DNA of 64,000 nt from Thamnaconus septentrionalis (GCA_009823395.1 CM020510.1:13148273-13212272), one strand, 5' to 3'. Shown: positions 1 through 11,795, counted from the first letter of the stretch. Notes: generated by a model from the sequence alone, not told the origin. Numbers and translations: made by a program.

Positions 1-1443
1 CCCTCTGTGACCCGGTCCAGTATGTGTTTGGTTTTGAAAGAAGAAGAAAAAAAACAACAACAAATGTTGATCTCTATTGTCAGCAAAAAACTTTCTCAGA
101 GACGTTTCCTATTGAGGTATATTTTCTAACTCTATGAGGATCTAATGGCATGTAATTAGATGACATCTAACATCAGTGAAATTGATTCTGTAATTACTCA
201 AGAACTGAAGACTTAGCACTTACTTGTTCTGGCCTCTTGCACATCTTCAAAATCTTTTGAAATGTTAATCTCGTCTGGTGCACAAGGCCGATGCTGTCAT
301 TGAAATACTGACATCGGTGTCTTATTGACGCCGCTCCCATTGCATCGCATTAGAATTTCAGACAACAACCACACATACACACACACACGTGTACAGCGCC
401 ACTGCCAAGTCATGATCCTTGAGTAAACAATCAATGTGAGCGATGTGCAAGTCGCTCCTGCGCGGCCCCTGGTGTGGCAGCGGAGCCTCTAATGTGCTGA
501 GAGACAAGTTCGCTTTATCAGCGGCCGCGTGGAAGCCTGCCAACCGCCTCGTAGATTGATTCCTTTTATCACCAGGAATAAATGGATATTGAATCTGTGA
601 GTAAGGAGTTGACTTGGCAATGAAGACCTAAATATATTTATGCCCTGTGCGGTGAAGGACATTTTGACGCCTAAGCAAATTCTATTAAGTGGAGTGTTTT
701 ATATTCATACAAGTCGGAGTAAACAACCCTGCGAGCGGAAGCATTAGCGTGCACTGCACTTCTAATCAGCTATTCTTAACTCTTTCATTTGCTTCACTAA
801 CGTAACACTTCCTACTGTCTTTTAAAAAGTGAAACCTTAAACAGAACTCCAAAATTCTGTCTGCGCCCACTGCTGCCACGCTCAAACAAAACAGTTCTTA
901 TTCAAAATCACAGCTCCTGTTTACAAGTATAAACCAAAAACCTGCCTTCTTTAGGCGTAATTCTTGAACAGTTGGGCTTACGTACGGCAAAAACAAACTC
1001 CCGTCACTTTGCTGTTTTGCCTTTATGTGCTGATACCCAGAAAACACACTGAAGGGCTCAGACTGAGGCGGGGTGCGACAGCCATCACGCTGTCACCCCG
1101 GGCTTCTTGGTTGATCCCGACGTCTGAGCCAACAGTGGAGGCCTTGAGAGAGCTCAGCAGAGATTTCAAATGGGAAGGAGCGTGGTACAAAAGAAACGGT
1201 GCGCAGCCTCGCAGAAAGAATGTCTGCTGCATTAAGGAAGGAGTGGGAGTTGAGGACCCGAAGGCAACTACTATGCGGGGCGGATCACAAGCGACAAAAT
1301 GCGAGCAGCGCTTCCAGAGTCTAATGTAAACTCATTTAAAGAAGTCTCGATACTTTACTTTTTCTGATTCTCCCTTGAAGACATACAAAGTTTGTGTTAA
1401 GCGTCGGTGATGATAGAAAAGCGTAATTTAATTTCTAATATGC
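1..1443. other. Non-coding stretch, no gene recognised
   Basis: No gene, RNA gene or known repeat is recognised. There is a short CA-rich patch near 372-388. An open frame of about 121 codons at 964-1329 begins at TTG, overlaps an opposite-strand frame and matches no family known to me, so I treat it as chance. Confidence 0.6.
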
Positions 1444-1890
1444 ATGCGTGGTTAGTGATGTCCAATAATATCGGCCCGATATTAGCATTTTTTTGTAATA
1501 TCTGTACGTATAGTTGACGGTTTTTCCTGCGATAGTGAAAACCCGATTATGTCGGGTTTCGCCAAACGTACATGAATAAATGATCATGGATGCTTGTGGG
1601 GGTGCAGGTTTTGTTTTCGCTCATGTTTAGCAATGGGCTACGGACTAAGTCTGTCTATCTGTGCACTTTTTTTTCTTTTGTGTGCACTTTACCTCATTCC
1701 CATTCCATAAGACAAAACGTTAAAAATAAATATTGCGCTTTTCCATAACTTCGGTTAAAGTGGTGCTCTTATTTTCTACAGACAATGTTTATTTGTGGAA
1801 TGCATCTAGTTAGGCATCACAATAAAAGTTGGTAGTCGCCTTATTCTATATCAGCAAAAAGTCAATATCTGACATCCCCATGCGTGGTTA
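1444..1890. mobile_element. Small non-autonomous DNA transposon, superfamily uncertain
   Basis: A 425-bp segment (1455-1879) lies between two perfect copies of the 11-bp direct repeat ATGCGTGGTTA (1444-1454 and 1880-1890). Its ends are imperfect inverted repeats: the left end starts GTGATGTCC and the right end, reverse-complemented, starts GGGGATGTC. The left end continues into an ATATCGGCCCGATATTAGC-type sequence that I recall from teleost DNA elements. A short hairpin (about 1539-1559, stem AAACCCGA) lies inside. There is no transposase reading frame, so the element would be mobilised in trans. An 11-bp direct repeat is longer than the usual 8-bp hAT duplication; either three bases match by chance or another superfamily is involved. 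Confidence 0.6.
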
Positions 1891-2830
1891 TACACAGATT
1901 ATGTTTGTGTTACATTTAGAGGGAAAACTAAGCCCACCAACAAAGTGTCCTCATGTCTGTGTGACTTGACTGCTTTATTTCAGTTTAAAGGGAACTATTA
2001 TTCATGACGTTGAAGCAGGTGGGCTCATAATGTGAAAAGGACTGGTATAAAGTCGTGCTGTATGGAGCAGCGCTTTCCTCTTGAGCTGACCTGATAGGTT
2101 GGACCTTCTATTTTGGACACTGTAGCACCCTTAATTTTTTCACTTATTCTGAATATATTTAGTCAATGAGCTGTCCAGTTGCCTTATCACACTAGGTGGC
2201 ACTGTTGCCTTGCTTGTATGCAGATCCCACATTAAAGGTGGGAAGCCCTGTCAATGCAAGAATTAAAAAATTATTTCAATAACACTTTGACCTTTACCGT
2301 TAACGGCTCCTGCTTTGGCGCCCCGGATTCAAGATTAGTGTTATAGAAGCATTTTGCAAACTTCACATGTATAAATCCTGAGAACATTTTGTTAGAACTA
2401 CCTTTGTAATGCCACAGTAGAAGTGGTAGGATAGTGGTGTTTATCTCCTCCAGACCTGTGAGGCTGCACCTTCTCCTTTTTTTTTTTTTTTTTTTTTTAT
2501 CAAAGTCTGTGGTAAAACTCATCTAAAATTCATTAGCCCAAACGTGGTTGTTGTAGTCTCTAGGAGAGAGAGAGAGAGAGAGAAAGAAAAAAACCAACAA
2601 CAACATTCCAACACCGCAGGGTATTGTCCCATTACAGCGCAGATGACTGTAGGAAGCCATCTTTGGAGAAACACACCATTTAGGGAGCTCATTTGGGATG
2701 CCTGGTTGCACCCGCTCACTCTGTTGTCCTTCCTCTAGCCAAGACGTCGCGCTGGAAACTCGCGCGGCGGCGTTTATCTCCGAAGACAATGGCCACTGTT
2801 GCTGCTTCTCGTCGACCTTGATTTGATTTG

Positions 2831-2832
<2 letters not shown>
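1891..2832. other. Non-coding stretch with simple repeats
   Basis: No gene is seen. The stretch holds a T22 tract (2477-2498), an AG dinucleotide tract (2563-2582) and a CTCF-like motif (2189-2203, listed separately). Confidence 0.6.
2189..2203 (+). promoter_or_regulatory. CTCF-like motif
   Basis: ACACTAGGTGGCACT matches 14 of 15 positions of the CTCF core CCASYAGRKGGCRSY; only the first C is missing. CTCF binds such sites to anchor chromatin loops and insulators. This is a motif match only, and related strings also occur inside repeats. Confidence 0.35.

Positions 2833-2924
<92 letters not shown>
2833..2924. repeat. (TG)46 microsatellite
   Basis: This is an uninterrupted 92-bp TG array followed by a G-run. 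Alternating purine-pyrimidine arrays of this length can adopt left-handed DNA and are usually length-polymorphic. Open frames across it encode only Val-Cys or Thr-His repeats and are not genes. Confidence 0.97.
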
Positions 2925-2926
<2 letters not shown>

Positions 2927-3578
2927 GGGCATGAAATATTAGAGGGCCATAAAAGACCTGGTAGGTGTATATCGGGTTTGTGCCGAGCGACAGGGGGAGG
3001 GAGGGAGAGTGAGTGAAGTCCCACCGGACTGTGTCACAGTCACAGCCTCTGACTGTCTACACACATCAAGGCCCATTAAACCAAACCATCCGACTTTATG
3101 GCCTCTGCCAGCCGCGCTTCCTTTTTGCTTGTGAAAACCGCCGCAATGTAACATCACGATATTTTATGTCAGGGAAAAACAGCGCAGGGTCGTGACCTTT
3201 GAATGATATTTCCGCTAGGCGGACATGTGAAAGAGAATGAAATCAACAGTGGTTTTATTTCAATCGACATAAAGACTTGCAGCATGGCCCCACAGGCAAA
3301 CTGTAGTCAGACATTGGGAATTGACAAAATACTAAAACGTTTCAACAGTGCAATAGTAAGTTAGATCTGGAAATAGAAGTTTTAAGCAAAAATGCTCCTT
3401 GTTAACAGCAAGGAAACAAATTCTCTATGTGCGACTATTGATGCCGAGACATTGTGCATGTGAATCTGCTCTTTCCTTGCTGCTCTTTCCTTGAATCCCC
3501 CTTGCTGCAATAGAGCATGCAGGGGGTTTGGTAGTCGTGTTTGTCGAATTGTGTTCCCTGTGTGATAAACATTTAGAT
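2925..3578. other. Non-coding stretch
   Basis: No gene or known repeat is recognised. A short 14-bp near-tandem duplication (TGCTCTTTCCTTGC then TGCTCTTTCCTTGA) lies at 3467-3494. Confidence 0.55.
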
Positions 3579-3790
3579 CAATGATTCTCAATGATTCTCA
3601 ACTGGTAGAGTTTCAGGACCCACATGATTTCCGTATCATAAAGTTGCGACCCAAATTTATTCTGCAAAAATTAAAACACACTTTCTATCATGTCTAGTAA
3701 ATAAATTATTGAAAATTATTGAATTAAGTGAAATTGCCCTTGAAACTGTGACCCACTTTTGGGTTACGACCCACCAGTTGAGAAACGCTG
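3579..3790. mobile_element. hAT-type MITE
   Basis: The left end reads CAATGATTCTCAACTGGT (from 3589; an internal 10-bp duplication also places a copy of its start at 3579). The right end, reverse-complemented, reads CAGCGTTTCTCAACTGGT. These are typical CA(G/A)NG(T/G)TTCTCAA hAT/Charlie-like terminal inverted repeats. Taking 3579 as the start, the flanking octamers ATTTAGAT (3571-3578) and GTTTCGAT (3791-3798) agree at 6 of 8 positions, as expected for an aged 8-bp target duplication. The element is 212 bp with no coding capacity. Confidence 0.8.
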
Positions 3791-4266
3791 GTTTCGATAT
3801 CTCATTCATTGCTAAAATCCATCCTCGATTTCTATAATGAGTCATGATAAAGACTTAAATGTCTACTGGCTACCTGGTCCAAGTGATATTTTGAGTATGA
3901 TTCCTTGCAAAGATTTGATTACATTGGGTTAAATTAGAAATGATGGAACAAATGACCTGTCCTTCCATCAAATGAAGAAAGGGACGAGTGCAGCAGTGGA
4001 GTGTTGATATCTGGTGACCGCTGCTTTGTGTCCAATCAATGCTGCTTCCCCCATCACTCTTGAGCCCAGTTGGCATTTTCTCACTAGTATCCTTCAGCTA
4101 TAGAAATATCACCGGGTGCCCTTGGTGAGGCGACGTAATGGATGTTTTTTTTTATTGGATTTTTTATTTTATTATTATTGTTTTTCCTGAAGCCTGCGCT
4201 TCCACTAGTGGGTGCTGGACGTGTACGTTTTCTTTCTCCTCTCATCACTGATTATACATGTTGTTG

Positions 4267-4301
<35 letters not shown>
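4267..4301. repeat. (TGC)n / (CTG)n trinucleotide repeat
   Basis: This is about 11.7 uninterrupted TGC units. Read as codons it would give poly-Ala, poly-Ser or poly-Gln stretches in short frames, but no surrounding gene structure supports translation. Confidence 0.95.
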
Positions 4302-6126
4302 ATGGAAGAAGCCAGATGTCCTTGGGAGTGTTGGAGTGTTTGTCCTCTGATTGTGATGATGCTGTAGAAAAGGGGTGTGGCTGAGTGGCCGGCCAGTAGC
4401 GCCGCTGACACTCTTCCTCAGAGTGACGTTGGAGGGAGGGACCTTTTTTTTTTTCCCTCCCTCTTTCTTTTCCCCCTTCAAATGCATGGTGGCCTCATCA
4501 AGCGCTGTGGTCCGGCCAGATTAATGGGGCTGATAGCTTATTATGCAGGGCCGTACATCATGTCTAACCGCCTGCTGCTTTCACTGCCTGTCAATGAAGC
4601 CTCTCGCACCTCAATGGGGGGGAAAAGGAAGCAGCGATTGCCTTGAGAAAGATAAAACGATGTGTCATAGCTGTCTTATACCCCGAGAAATGGTTTCTTT
4701 TTTTTTTAAACATGGGATCAAATTTAGTGGACTTAATCCTACACACCGAACCCCACTCAGAAGTGCTTTATTTACTGAAAATCACGTACAGGTGCATGTC
4801 CAAGCCATAGTCTCATTTCCAGTCCTGTCAGGTGATTGAACAAATCCTCTTTCACATTCAAAGTGGACCAATCGGATTGTTTCACTGCCAGTTTCGCCAG
4901 GTAGCAACAGTTCAACGCTTCCTATTGGCTGTGAGGAGCGTTACACCTTGCTGCCCTGTGGTGAGCTGCAGTATTTAACAAAACTATTTTAGCAAAATTA
5001 TCGTGATGACTCTGCACCATCTGATCTTCATCTTTTTAGTTCCAGTTGTTCTCGCTGTTGTTTTTTCTTTCTTGAAGAGCTCCTTTCCTCAGTCACTTTC
5101 TTCCTTCGTCAAAACTAAAAGGAAGCTGACCCATTGCTAAAATAAGTAAACGGTGAAACAAAGATGTGAAGCCAGTATTCTGGAATACATCTCCCGTTGT
5201 AATTATTTAGAATGTAAATGAGTGGATCTAGTAGATTTAACTGTCCTTGGATATCAAAATGATCAAATTTACTTAATTTTACAGCCTCTAAGCCCTGTCC
5301 TATGTGGAGCACAGACTAATCTTTTCAGCACAGTACTAAATGTGTTTTCTCGTTTGGCAGCAGCCAACAACATTTTTTTGTTTTTGGTCTTAATGGCATC
5401 GCACCTGTTCTCTATAGCCTTTCAATTTTTTTTTTTTTATTTATTTTTTTTTTTAACAAAGCAACCCCTTTTTTGAAAACAGCACTCCTGAGGACCATTA
5501 AGAAAGGATATAAAATGCAAGAGCAAGCTGTGATTAATGGGCCAGACTCAGCCAGACTCAGAAGGGAAGGAACATTATTTTTCTGCCGACCATTTTTTTC
5601 ATCCCTTTGATGTACATTGTATGTCAAGACCCATTGTGTGTGATTCAGTGGCATCCAGCAGTAAGCACATTCAAAACAAATAGCCAAATTTTTTTTATCA
5701 TGTCACTGGCTACTCATCTGAGAAAGTTCACCCTGATGCTAATCCTGGTTTTGTAACGACAGTCCTCTTGTTTCATTCTGCCGGGGTTATCGTGTCTCTG
5801 ATGTCGAGGCTTTTACACCACGCTTGATCTCACATCTCATACAAGCTGCCATGTCGTGGTCTAATCAGAAATCTCCAAGTCTATCCATTTCCTGGGCTAC
5901 TGCTGAAACGTAGTGGCGCAATAAGGCACTACTATATTTAAATAAACATACTTATTATTAGCAAATAAAAACGGCAGCTAGTTATTTTTATGACTAAATA
6001 TACATGTATATATTATCCTATTTGCCCCTATAGATCCCTCTGGCCCTTTAAATCCTTTCAAACAATATCCAAGGCAAATTTCCTCTGTGCCACGCTTGTG
6101 GCTGGTGAAACAAATATATTATTTCA

Positions 6127-6141
6127 CCAGTAGGGGGAGCT
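6127..6141 (+). promoter_or_regulatory. CTCF-like motif
   Basis: CCAGTAGGGGGAGCT matches CCASYAGRKGGCRSY at 14 of 15 positions; the invariant C of GGC is A. It sits at the right arm of a 9-bp inverted repeat (CTGGTGAAA 6102-6110 with TTTCACCAG 6122-6130). The changed C is an important contact base, so binding is uncertain. Confidence 0.25.
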
Positions 6142-8514
6142 TTCACACTTGCTATCCCCTGTGGTTCCCTCCTTGCAAGCCCTATTTAGTATATCTGTGT
6201 GCATCTTTATTCATAGCCCACCATATAGCCCCTTTGACAACCTTTGTTTTACTCTTCCCCTCTTGAAAAGCTGCGAGGTGTTCGCTCTCGTTGCCCCTGT
6301 TTGTTTTCTCGCTGCAGCTGTCAGCTGCGGGCGAGGCTTGCGTGCCTCCATTTCATTTCCCTTCATTATCGAACGCGCTGAAAATGCCTATTCGCCAAAC
6401 AAGGCTATCGACAACCGTCAGATTAAGTTCATCCCATCTTCCACGTAATCCTCACTCTTGTCACCTGTGTCTCCTTGTTTGTATTTATTCACTTCTGACT
6501 CTGGCTGCCTCTTCCTCCTCTCCTCGTCCTCCTGCAGCCCCCCCCCCCCCTCCCCAGCTGCTCTCATGCAGTTTCATCCCTAGAGGTGAAGAGCAGACTC
6601 CTATAATTACCCAAGTGTCTGTGAAATGAATCATTGGGCGGCTGATTGAGCTGCTTGATGGGAAACATCCATCCTGAGTAGTGCGACTGAGTGTCCTCAG
6701 CCTTCTCCCTCATCTCCCCGCCGCTCGTGCCCAGGGCCGGCACGTACATATTCAGCGCCTCCGCCTGAGAAAGACGGGGTGTGGTCTGTGGTGGCTGCGA
6801 GCGGTAGCAGAGACGAGAGAGAAGAGAGCGTGTGGCGGTGAGATGGAGCTGTCGCAAATACCAGCAGGGTTTCCGGTAAACACAAACCGCCGTGCAAATC
6901 TAAGCAATATGATGCAAAATGTTGTTAAACGTAGTAATAAATCAGTGAAGACGCCAACTGTTGCTGCTTTTGGTTGAGTTTCTTCTCTTGATTGGATTCA
7001 GACACTAACACGTAAAATATTTATTTTTGACCCGCCCAAAATACCACCTCATGCTCCTCTCTTCGCTAACTCTATTCACTCAAACCTTCGAACAAAACAT
7101 GGATGATTCTATATTTCAAGAACAACGTATACACAGTAATCTGCAGCACATTTTGTCCTCTGTGTTGGACCAGTCAACATTTGAAGGACAGCTCCAGCTC
7201 CAGCTCCCTAGAAAACTGTGTGAGGGAACTTAAAAAAGAAATCTAGTGTGTTGTTGAAACCTGGGTGTTTATACAGCTTCATGTTTAGATAGTTGTTTTT
7301 TTTTGCCTTGTGCCTCCAAAATAAGTGACTGAAAGACACTTTGAGAGATGCCAGTCCACAGCACCACTTCAGTCGTATTTGTGCTACGGCTGTGGGGCTC
7401 AAACTCAATGCTGTGGTTTTCTCTCTCAGAAGTCCATCCGCCTGCTGCTTTGTTGCTGACTGTGTGCGCGCGGAGACTAGAGATAGGGGACAAACAGAGT
7501 GTGACAACAGCCCTTCTCCCAGGCTGGCAGTAGGCATGAGGCTTAATGGCGAGGGAGAGGATGTGCAATGTGACAAAGTCAGTAGGACAGAGGGAGAATG
7601 GGTCTGCGGGAGTTTGATTGTTTAATTAGACTTTCCTTCGTCGCGTGCCAAGTCAAATAAAAAAAGGAAGGGGAAAAGGATTGAGAGCAGGGGCGATTGT
7701 GTCTCACATCCTTGGCCAAAAGTCATTGTGACAGATTGTGAAGGGCTCATGAGATTCTGCCTGGGTGCAGATAGTGTTGCCGTTAAAGAGTGCTCGCTTC
7801 TGTCCAAAGTCAAGTCCCTTCAGGCAGGAACAGTTTTATAATTCAATCATACTGTGTTTTTATTGATATGTAACTTTTTGGCCATTTAAGTAAATGTGGT
7901 TTTTAAAATTTTGGAAGTCAGTTGAAGTGGAGGCCTTGCGTTGCGCCTTGCCAGCGTTCCTCATCCACATATTTCCTATTATTGAGTGTGAGTCATTATT
8001 AACCGTTCTAATATATTCAAATATGCTTGAGGCACCTTTTTTGTTGGATTCTCCAGGTGATTGAACATCTTTGATCAACTGCAGTCAAACCAAATCTTTT
8101 TTTCATTGATGTCAATTAATTTTTAGTCATTTCCTTGTTGAGTGCTGAAGGTACCAAATGTTGGAGCCAAAAATCCTGCAGTTGTGTTTGCTTTGACCAG
8201 CCAGCTATCATATGTTGCTCTCTCAACACCAACACTTCAGCAGTCTAGCCTACCTTTTTATTTAATTTGGAATAAAAAGAAACTACCTAGTAAGACAGTT
8301 GAGAACCCAACTAAATCAATAAGATGACAGAGAAAATGCCATTTGTCCATACTAATTTCAGCTTGCTGCTTGCAGAGTATATCAAAGTCCACAATTTCAT
8401 CAAGAGAATCCATATTGTTGATTGAAGATGGACCTTTATTCAATTATGCCATATTGTCTTGTCACCTTTTACTTGACACACCCACCCAGAATCTGTATTA
8501 CAACACTGTAATGA

Positions 8515-8583
8515 TTACTAAAGTACTGTTTGGTACCAGAGCTTGCAGATGTGTACCCAAACATAGCAGTAACACTGAAAATC
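8515..8583 (+). pseudogene. Relic of hAT transposase (C-terminal dimerisation region)
   Basis: The frame starting after the stop at 8512-8514 contains ELADVYPNIAVTLKI. This resembles the start of the hAT C-terminal dimerisation motif (E-L-x-x-[VL]-[YF]-P-N-[IL]-x-[IV]-[AT]-L-[RK]-I) found in ZBED/ZMYM-like hAT transposases. In those families the motif continues into a Leu-Pro-Val and Glu-Arg-Ser-Phe-Ser core. Here it does not: after the Ile codon the sequence changes to unrelated residues, so only about 23 codons remain. A stop lies immediately upstream. I read it as a fragment of an inactivated transposase; the short match could be coincidental. Confidence 0.45.
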
Positions 8584-8704
8584 AATGGCGGCAGTCTTGG
8601 ACCATGCTCATGTGCGACGTGGTGCTACTGCGCCGGCGCATACGGACTGAACGAGATGCTAGTTCGGACAAGCGGTGGTCTGTGCAGGACCAATTTATTT
8701 CAGT

Positions 8705-8719
8705 ACCCCCCTCTAGTGG
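8705..8719 (-). promoter_or_regulatory. CTCF-like motif
   Basis: The minus strand reads CCACTAGAGGGGGGT, 14 of 15 positions of CCASYAGRKGGCRSY; the conserved C of GGC is G. It is a motif match only, with a substitution at a contact base. Confidence 0.25.
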
Positions 8720-11443
8720 ATGTATTGCTTAATAATTATGGAAAGGAAAAGCTCGTATGTGCACGGTGAACTTTGACAGCGTCTGAAAGGGACGTACTGA
8801 TGCACCTAAGTAAAGTTGATACAAGTGCTGTATCCCTGTCCGTGTCCCATACTGCGCTTTGAACACTTTCCCACTGCCCTCTTGATTCAGACAGAGATTT
8901 CCACCTGTCCTGAGGAAGTGGCAGCGTGATGCTCTTTGACATGTGTTTACTGTTGCTGGGGTTTTCTTGAGTAATCCAGCGCATATGGAGCAGCCCTCTG
9001 ACAACTGCAGCGGCAGCCCGAGAAGGATTATGACTGTAGCCGCCGTTGGTATACCTGACTATTGACAGAGCTGGCACCTTCCACCCACACACACTAGGCA
9101 TACAGTGTCAGCCGGCCGTCACGTCAGGCCGCAGACAGATTGGACCAAAGTCCTTCTTGTGCCCTCACTTTACTTGCAGTCTATATTTAGCGACCATGGG
9201 TGTATTTTTTTGGTATAAAGATTAAGGAAAACATGAGCGTCTGCTTCCATTCCAAACTGATTTCTATCTTTGTTTACTGGTAAACTCAATATTTATATCC
9301 TTAGTATATATATTGCCTTTTTATATGGATTCCTCGCTGAAACAAACAAAAGATATTATGCCCCCCCATCGTCACCGCCCCACTCTTATATTTAATGCAT
9401 TGCTTCTTCATGCAAGTGCTTTTCAGTGCCGATAATCACTGCGATATGTGATGTAAAGTGTAATATCCCACCTGTTGTTATTATCATTGACTAGCTGGTG
9501 TCTGAGATTGGAACAAAACGCCTGTGAGGAGACGCTGTGGCAGCCAGTCCGAGGTGAGACTGTGTCAGAGACTTGGCTCAGACTTATTGGATTTTCAACA
9601 GACAATGAGGCGAAAAGAGCTCGCACTAATATAATGCTTCATTTTCCTATAGAACAGTGCTTATGACCTGTGTGGAAATGTGGCCTTAATAAAAAAAGAA
9701 GAAGCAAAAGCAAAAAAAAAACAACCAAAAGGCACAGGTTTGTGCCTGTCAGAAGGATCTTTTCTGTCCAGCAGTAACCAAAGCCACTTTGGCTTTGCTC
9801 ATAGTCTGAATGTAGTCTGATTCGAAGTAAAGTCAATTAATGACGGTTATTTTGTGATAACATTTGTTTGAGTTTGAACAGTGCAGCATCTGGTGCTTTA
9901 AAAAAAAAAAAAAGTATATTGTCAGAATCAGAGATAGATGGTTAGTTTCAGAAAACCCTTTTTAATCTGACGTACTGTGAACAATATCATTTAAAAACAA
10001 CAACAACAAAAAAACTCTCTTTTACTCCTCACAATTTTTTAATGCAATGGACAGGAGACTAATTTAGAGTTGAAAGAGACTGTAGCTATTATTAGATTGG
10101 CTGTAGTTATTATTACAATGTGGTAAGTGGGTGTGCATGTGTTTTTTTTTCATATATTTTTTCTACCTTTCCTTCACAACGAAGCAGGAAATTGCCGTTA
10201 TTTTGCTCGTCATTTTCAGCTGTAAGATTATAACTTTGATGTATTTAGCGCTTTTACTCCGCGCTCGGCATAATCCTCTTAAATACACATCAAAACCTCG
10301 ACAGGCTTCACTGTGTCTCAGAGAATTTGGAAATGTATAAGATCAAATGCTGATTGTCACAATAATGTCATTTATGTGTCAATGAATGTTGCTTGGATTA
10401 CAGAGACTGTTTTTATTCAAATCACTTGGTCGCCAAATGTTAAAAGCTGATTTTTTTTTTTTATCTTAAATTGAGAACCCAGTAAATCACAGTCCTACAA
10501 ATAAACACTTTTAGTTGAAAGAACTCACGCGTAAAGACAAAAGTATCTCATCAAGAAATCACCTATTGTCTGACTCTTTGTTCTTGAGCAAGATGGATAA
10601 CGAAAGTCTCTAATCATCATCATCTTTTCTTTTCCTTCATTATCTCTCTAGAAAAGCCAACATTATTAAGGTAGCACTATTTGTAATAATGACGTTATAC
10701 TCGGGGAGTGGTGGCATTTTACCTTTAAATCATCGTGCTGTGTCCTGGTATTATAATGTTGTAACAGGATACAACTCTTTTTCCTCCAGTGCAAAATGAG
10801 AAAACGGGCGTATTATCCTAATGCGGTTATGTCTGCATTAATTCTCACCAGAGCACCTTAGCAGACATCTGGGTGGAAGTTAATACCAGCAATCACATTT
10901 TCCCTTACTATCAATACCGGTCAGCGACAGTACCCCCCTATTCTTTATCCCGTCGGTTGTCTGGAGGGAATGATATGCGGCTCTTTCTTGGTGAGGGGCC
11001 CTCTCAGCGACTCGTAGATGGAAATGACATTTTTAACAAGTGGCCAGGGAAGCTATTGATTATAGTGCCATTCATGGCGCTGCAGTTTCTATGCCCCGAG
11101 AGCCTCTCCAGCCATCGATGCCTGTTGGACTGAAGGAGCAGGGGTATTGAAATTGTGTCCTTTGTTGTGTTTTGTTTTGTCTGCACATTTTGCTGCACAT
11201 TCATATTACCCTTTTGTTGACTAGGCATGTTTTTGTTTGTGTTTTCAGTAAAAAAACAAAACAAAACAGACAGATATGTAGATGGAAAGAAAACAGTGAA
11301 CTCGTGTTTTGAAGGGTGCAGCCTTTATTTCACAGATGTTGGTGCCTAATGCCATGCAAGTCTATGGGGTCAAAAGTCAACTTTGTCCTAGAGACATGGG
11401 GCCACTTGCAGGTTCATCGGGATCCCTCAAGACACAGCCACGT

Positions 11444-11472
11444 CAAATTTGGGGCTTCAAACCCCAAATTTG
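11444..11472. repeat. Perfect inverted repeat, 11-bp stem
   Basis: CAAATTTGGGG (11444-11454) and its exact reverse complement (11462-11472) flank a 7-nt spacer. It lies just inside the hAT terminus ending at 11529 and may be part of that element. Confidence 0.85.
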
Positions 11473-11489
11473 AAAAATGAAAAATTTTC

Positions 11490-11529
11490 TTCCTCCAAGG
11501 TGGGGCGCGCGAAAGTTTGAGAACCACTG
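11490..11529 (-). mobile_element. hAT/Charlie-like transposon terminus
   Basis: Read on the minus strand the end is CAGTGGTTCTCAAACTTTCG, essentially the widespread hAT/Charlie (MER5-like) terminal repeat. The element extends to the left, but I could not find the partner terminus, so only the recognisable end is annotated. The hairpin at 11444 may be internal to it. Confidence 0.7.
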
Positions 11530-11574
11530 CTTTAGATCATCAATTTAGCTTTAGATTTTAGTTACAGTACAGTT

Positions 11575-11795
11575 GAATGCCAACTTAAAGAGACCATCCA
11601 CTCTCACAGACAATTTAGAGTACATGAGGCCAATTAGCCTCATGTGCACTATGGGAGTGAACCGCAGTACTCATAGTGAGGTGGGGGAGAACATGCAAAC
11701 TCACACAGTAAGACCACAGGTTGGAACTGAACAACGTGAACTGAACCTGCAACCTTCTCACTGTGAGGCAGCAGTGCCAACCAGTGCACCACCCT
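11575..11795 (-). mobile_element. tRNA-derived SINE, DANA/Mermaid-like
   Basis: Read on the minus strand from 11795, the sequence begins with GGTGGTGCACTGGTTGGCAC and continues through a CTCACAGTGAGAAGGTTGCAGG block. An RNA polymerase III A-box-like segment (TGGTGCACTGG, + coordinates 11781-11791) and a degenerate B-box (GGTTCAGTTC, 11738-11747) follow in the right order and spacing. Downstream come GTTTGCATGTTCTCCC and CTAAATTGTC, both hallmarks of the zebrafish DANA SINE and related teleost repeats. The copy is diverged. The 3' boundary near 11575 is approximate because no clear tail or target duplication remains. Confidence 0.8.

Larger units (their letters stand above)
3799..8511. other. 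Non-coding stretch with short repeats
   Basis: No gene is recognised. Visible items are a CTG array (4267-4301), oppositely oriented CCAAT boxes near 4869 and 4923, a T-rich patch (5427-5457), a tandem 10-bp duplication GCCAGACTCA (5541-5560), a CTCF-like site (6127-6141), a C13 run (6538-6550) and a (CTCCAG)3 motif near 7189-7206. Open frames of 60-129 codons occur on both strands and overlap one another. Confidence 0.5.
8590..11489. other. Non-coding stretch
   Basis: No gene is recognised. It contains A/T runs (for example 9711-9721, 9900-9914, 10450-10462) and a CTCF-like site at 8705-8719. Overlapping frames of 60-120 codons on both strands show no family resemblance. Confidence 0.5.

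Noticed and set aside
4867..4990. CCAAT boxes on opposite strands with a TATTTAA sequence, a possible promoter
   Set aside because: No CpG enrichment, no downstream gene and imprecise TATA spacing. These short motifs are expected by chance.
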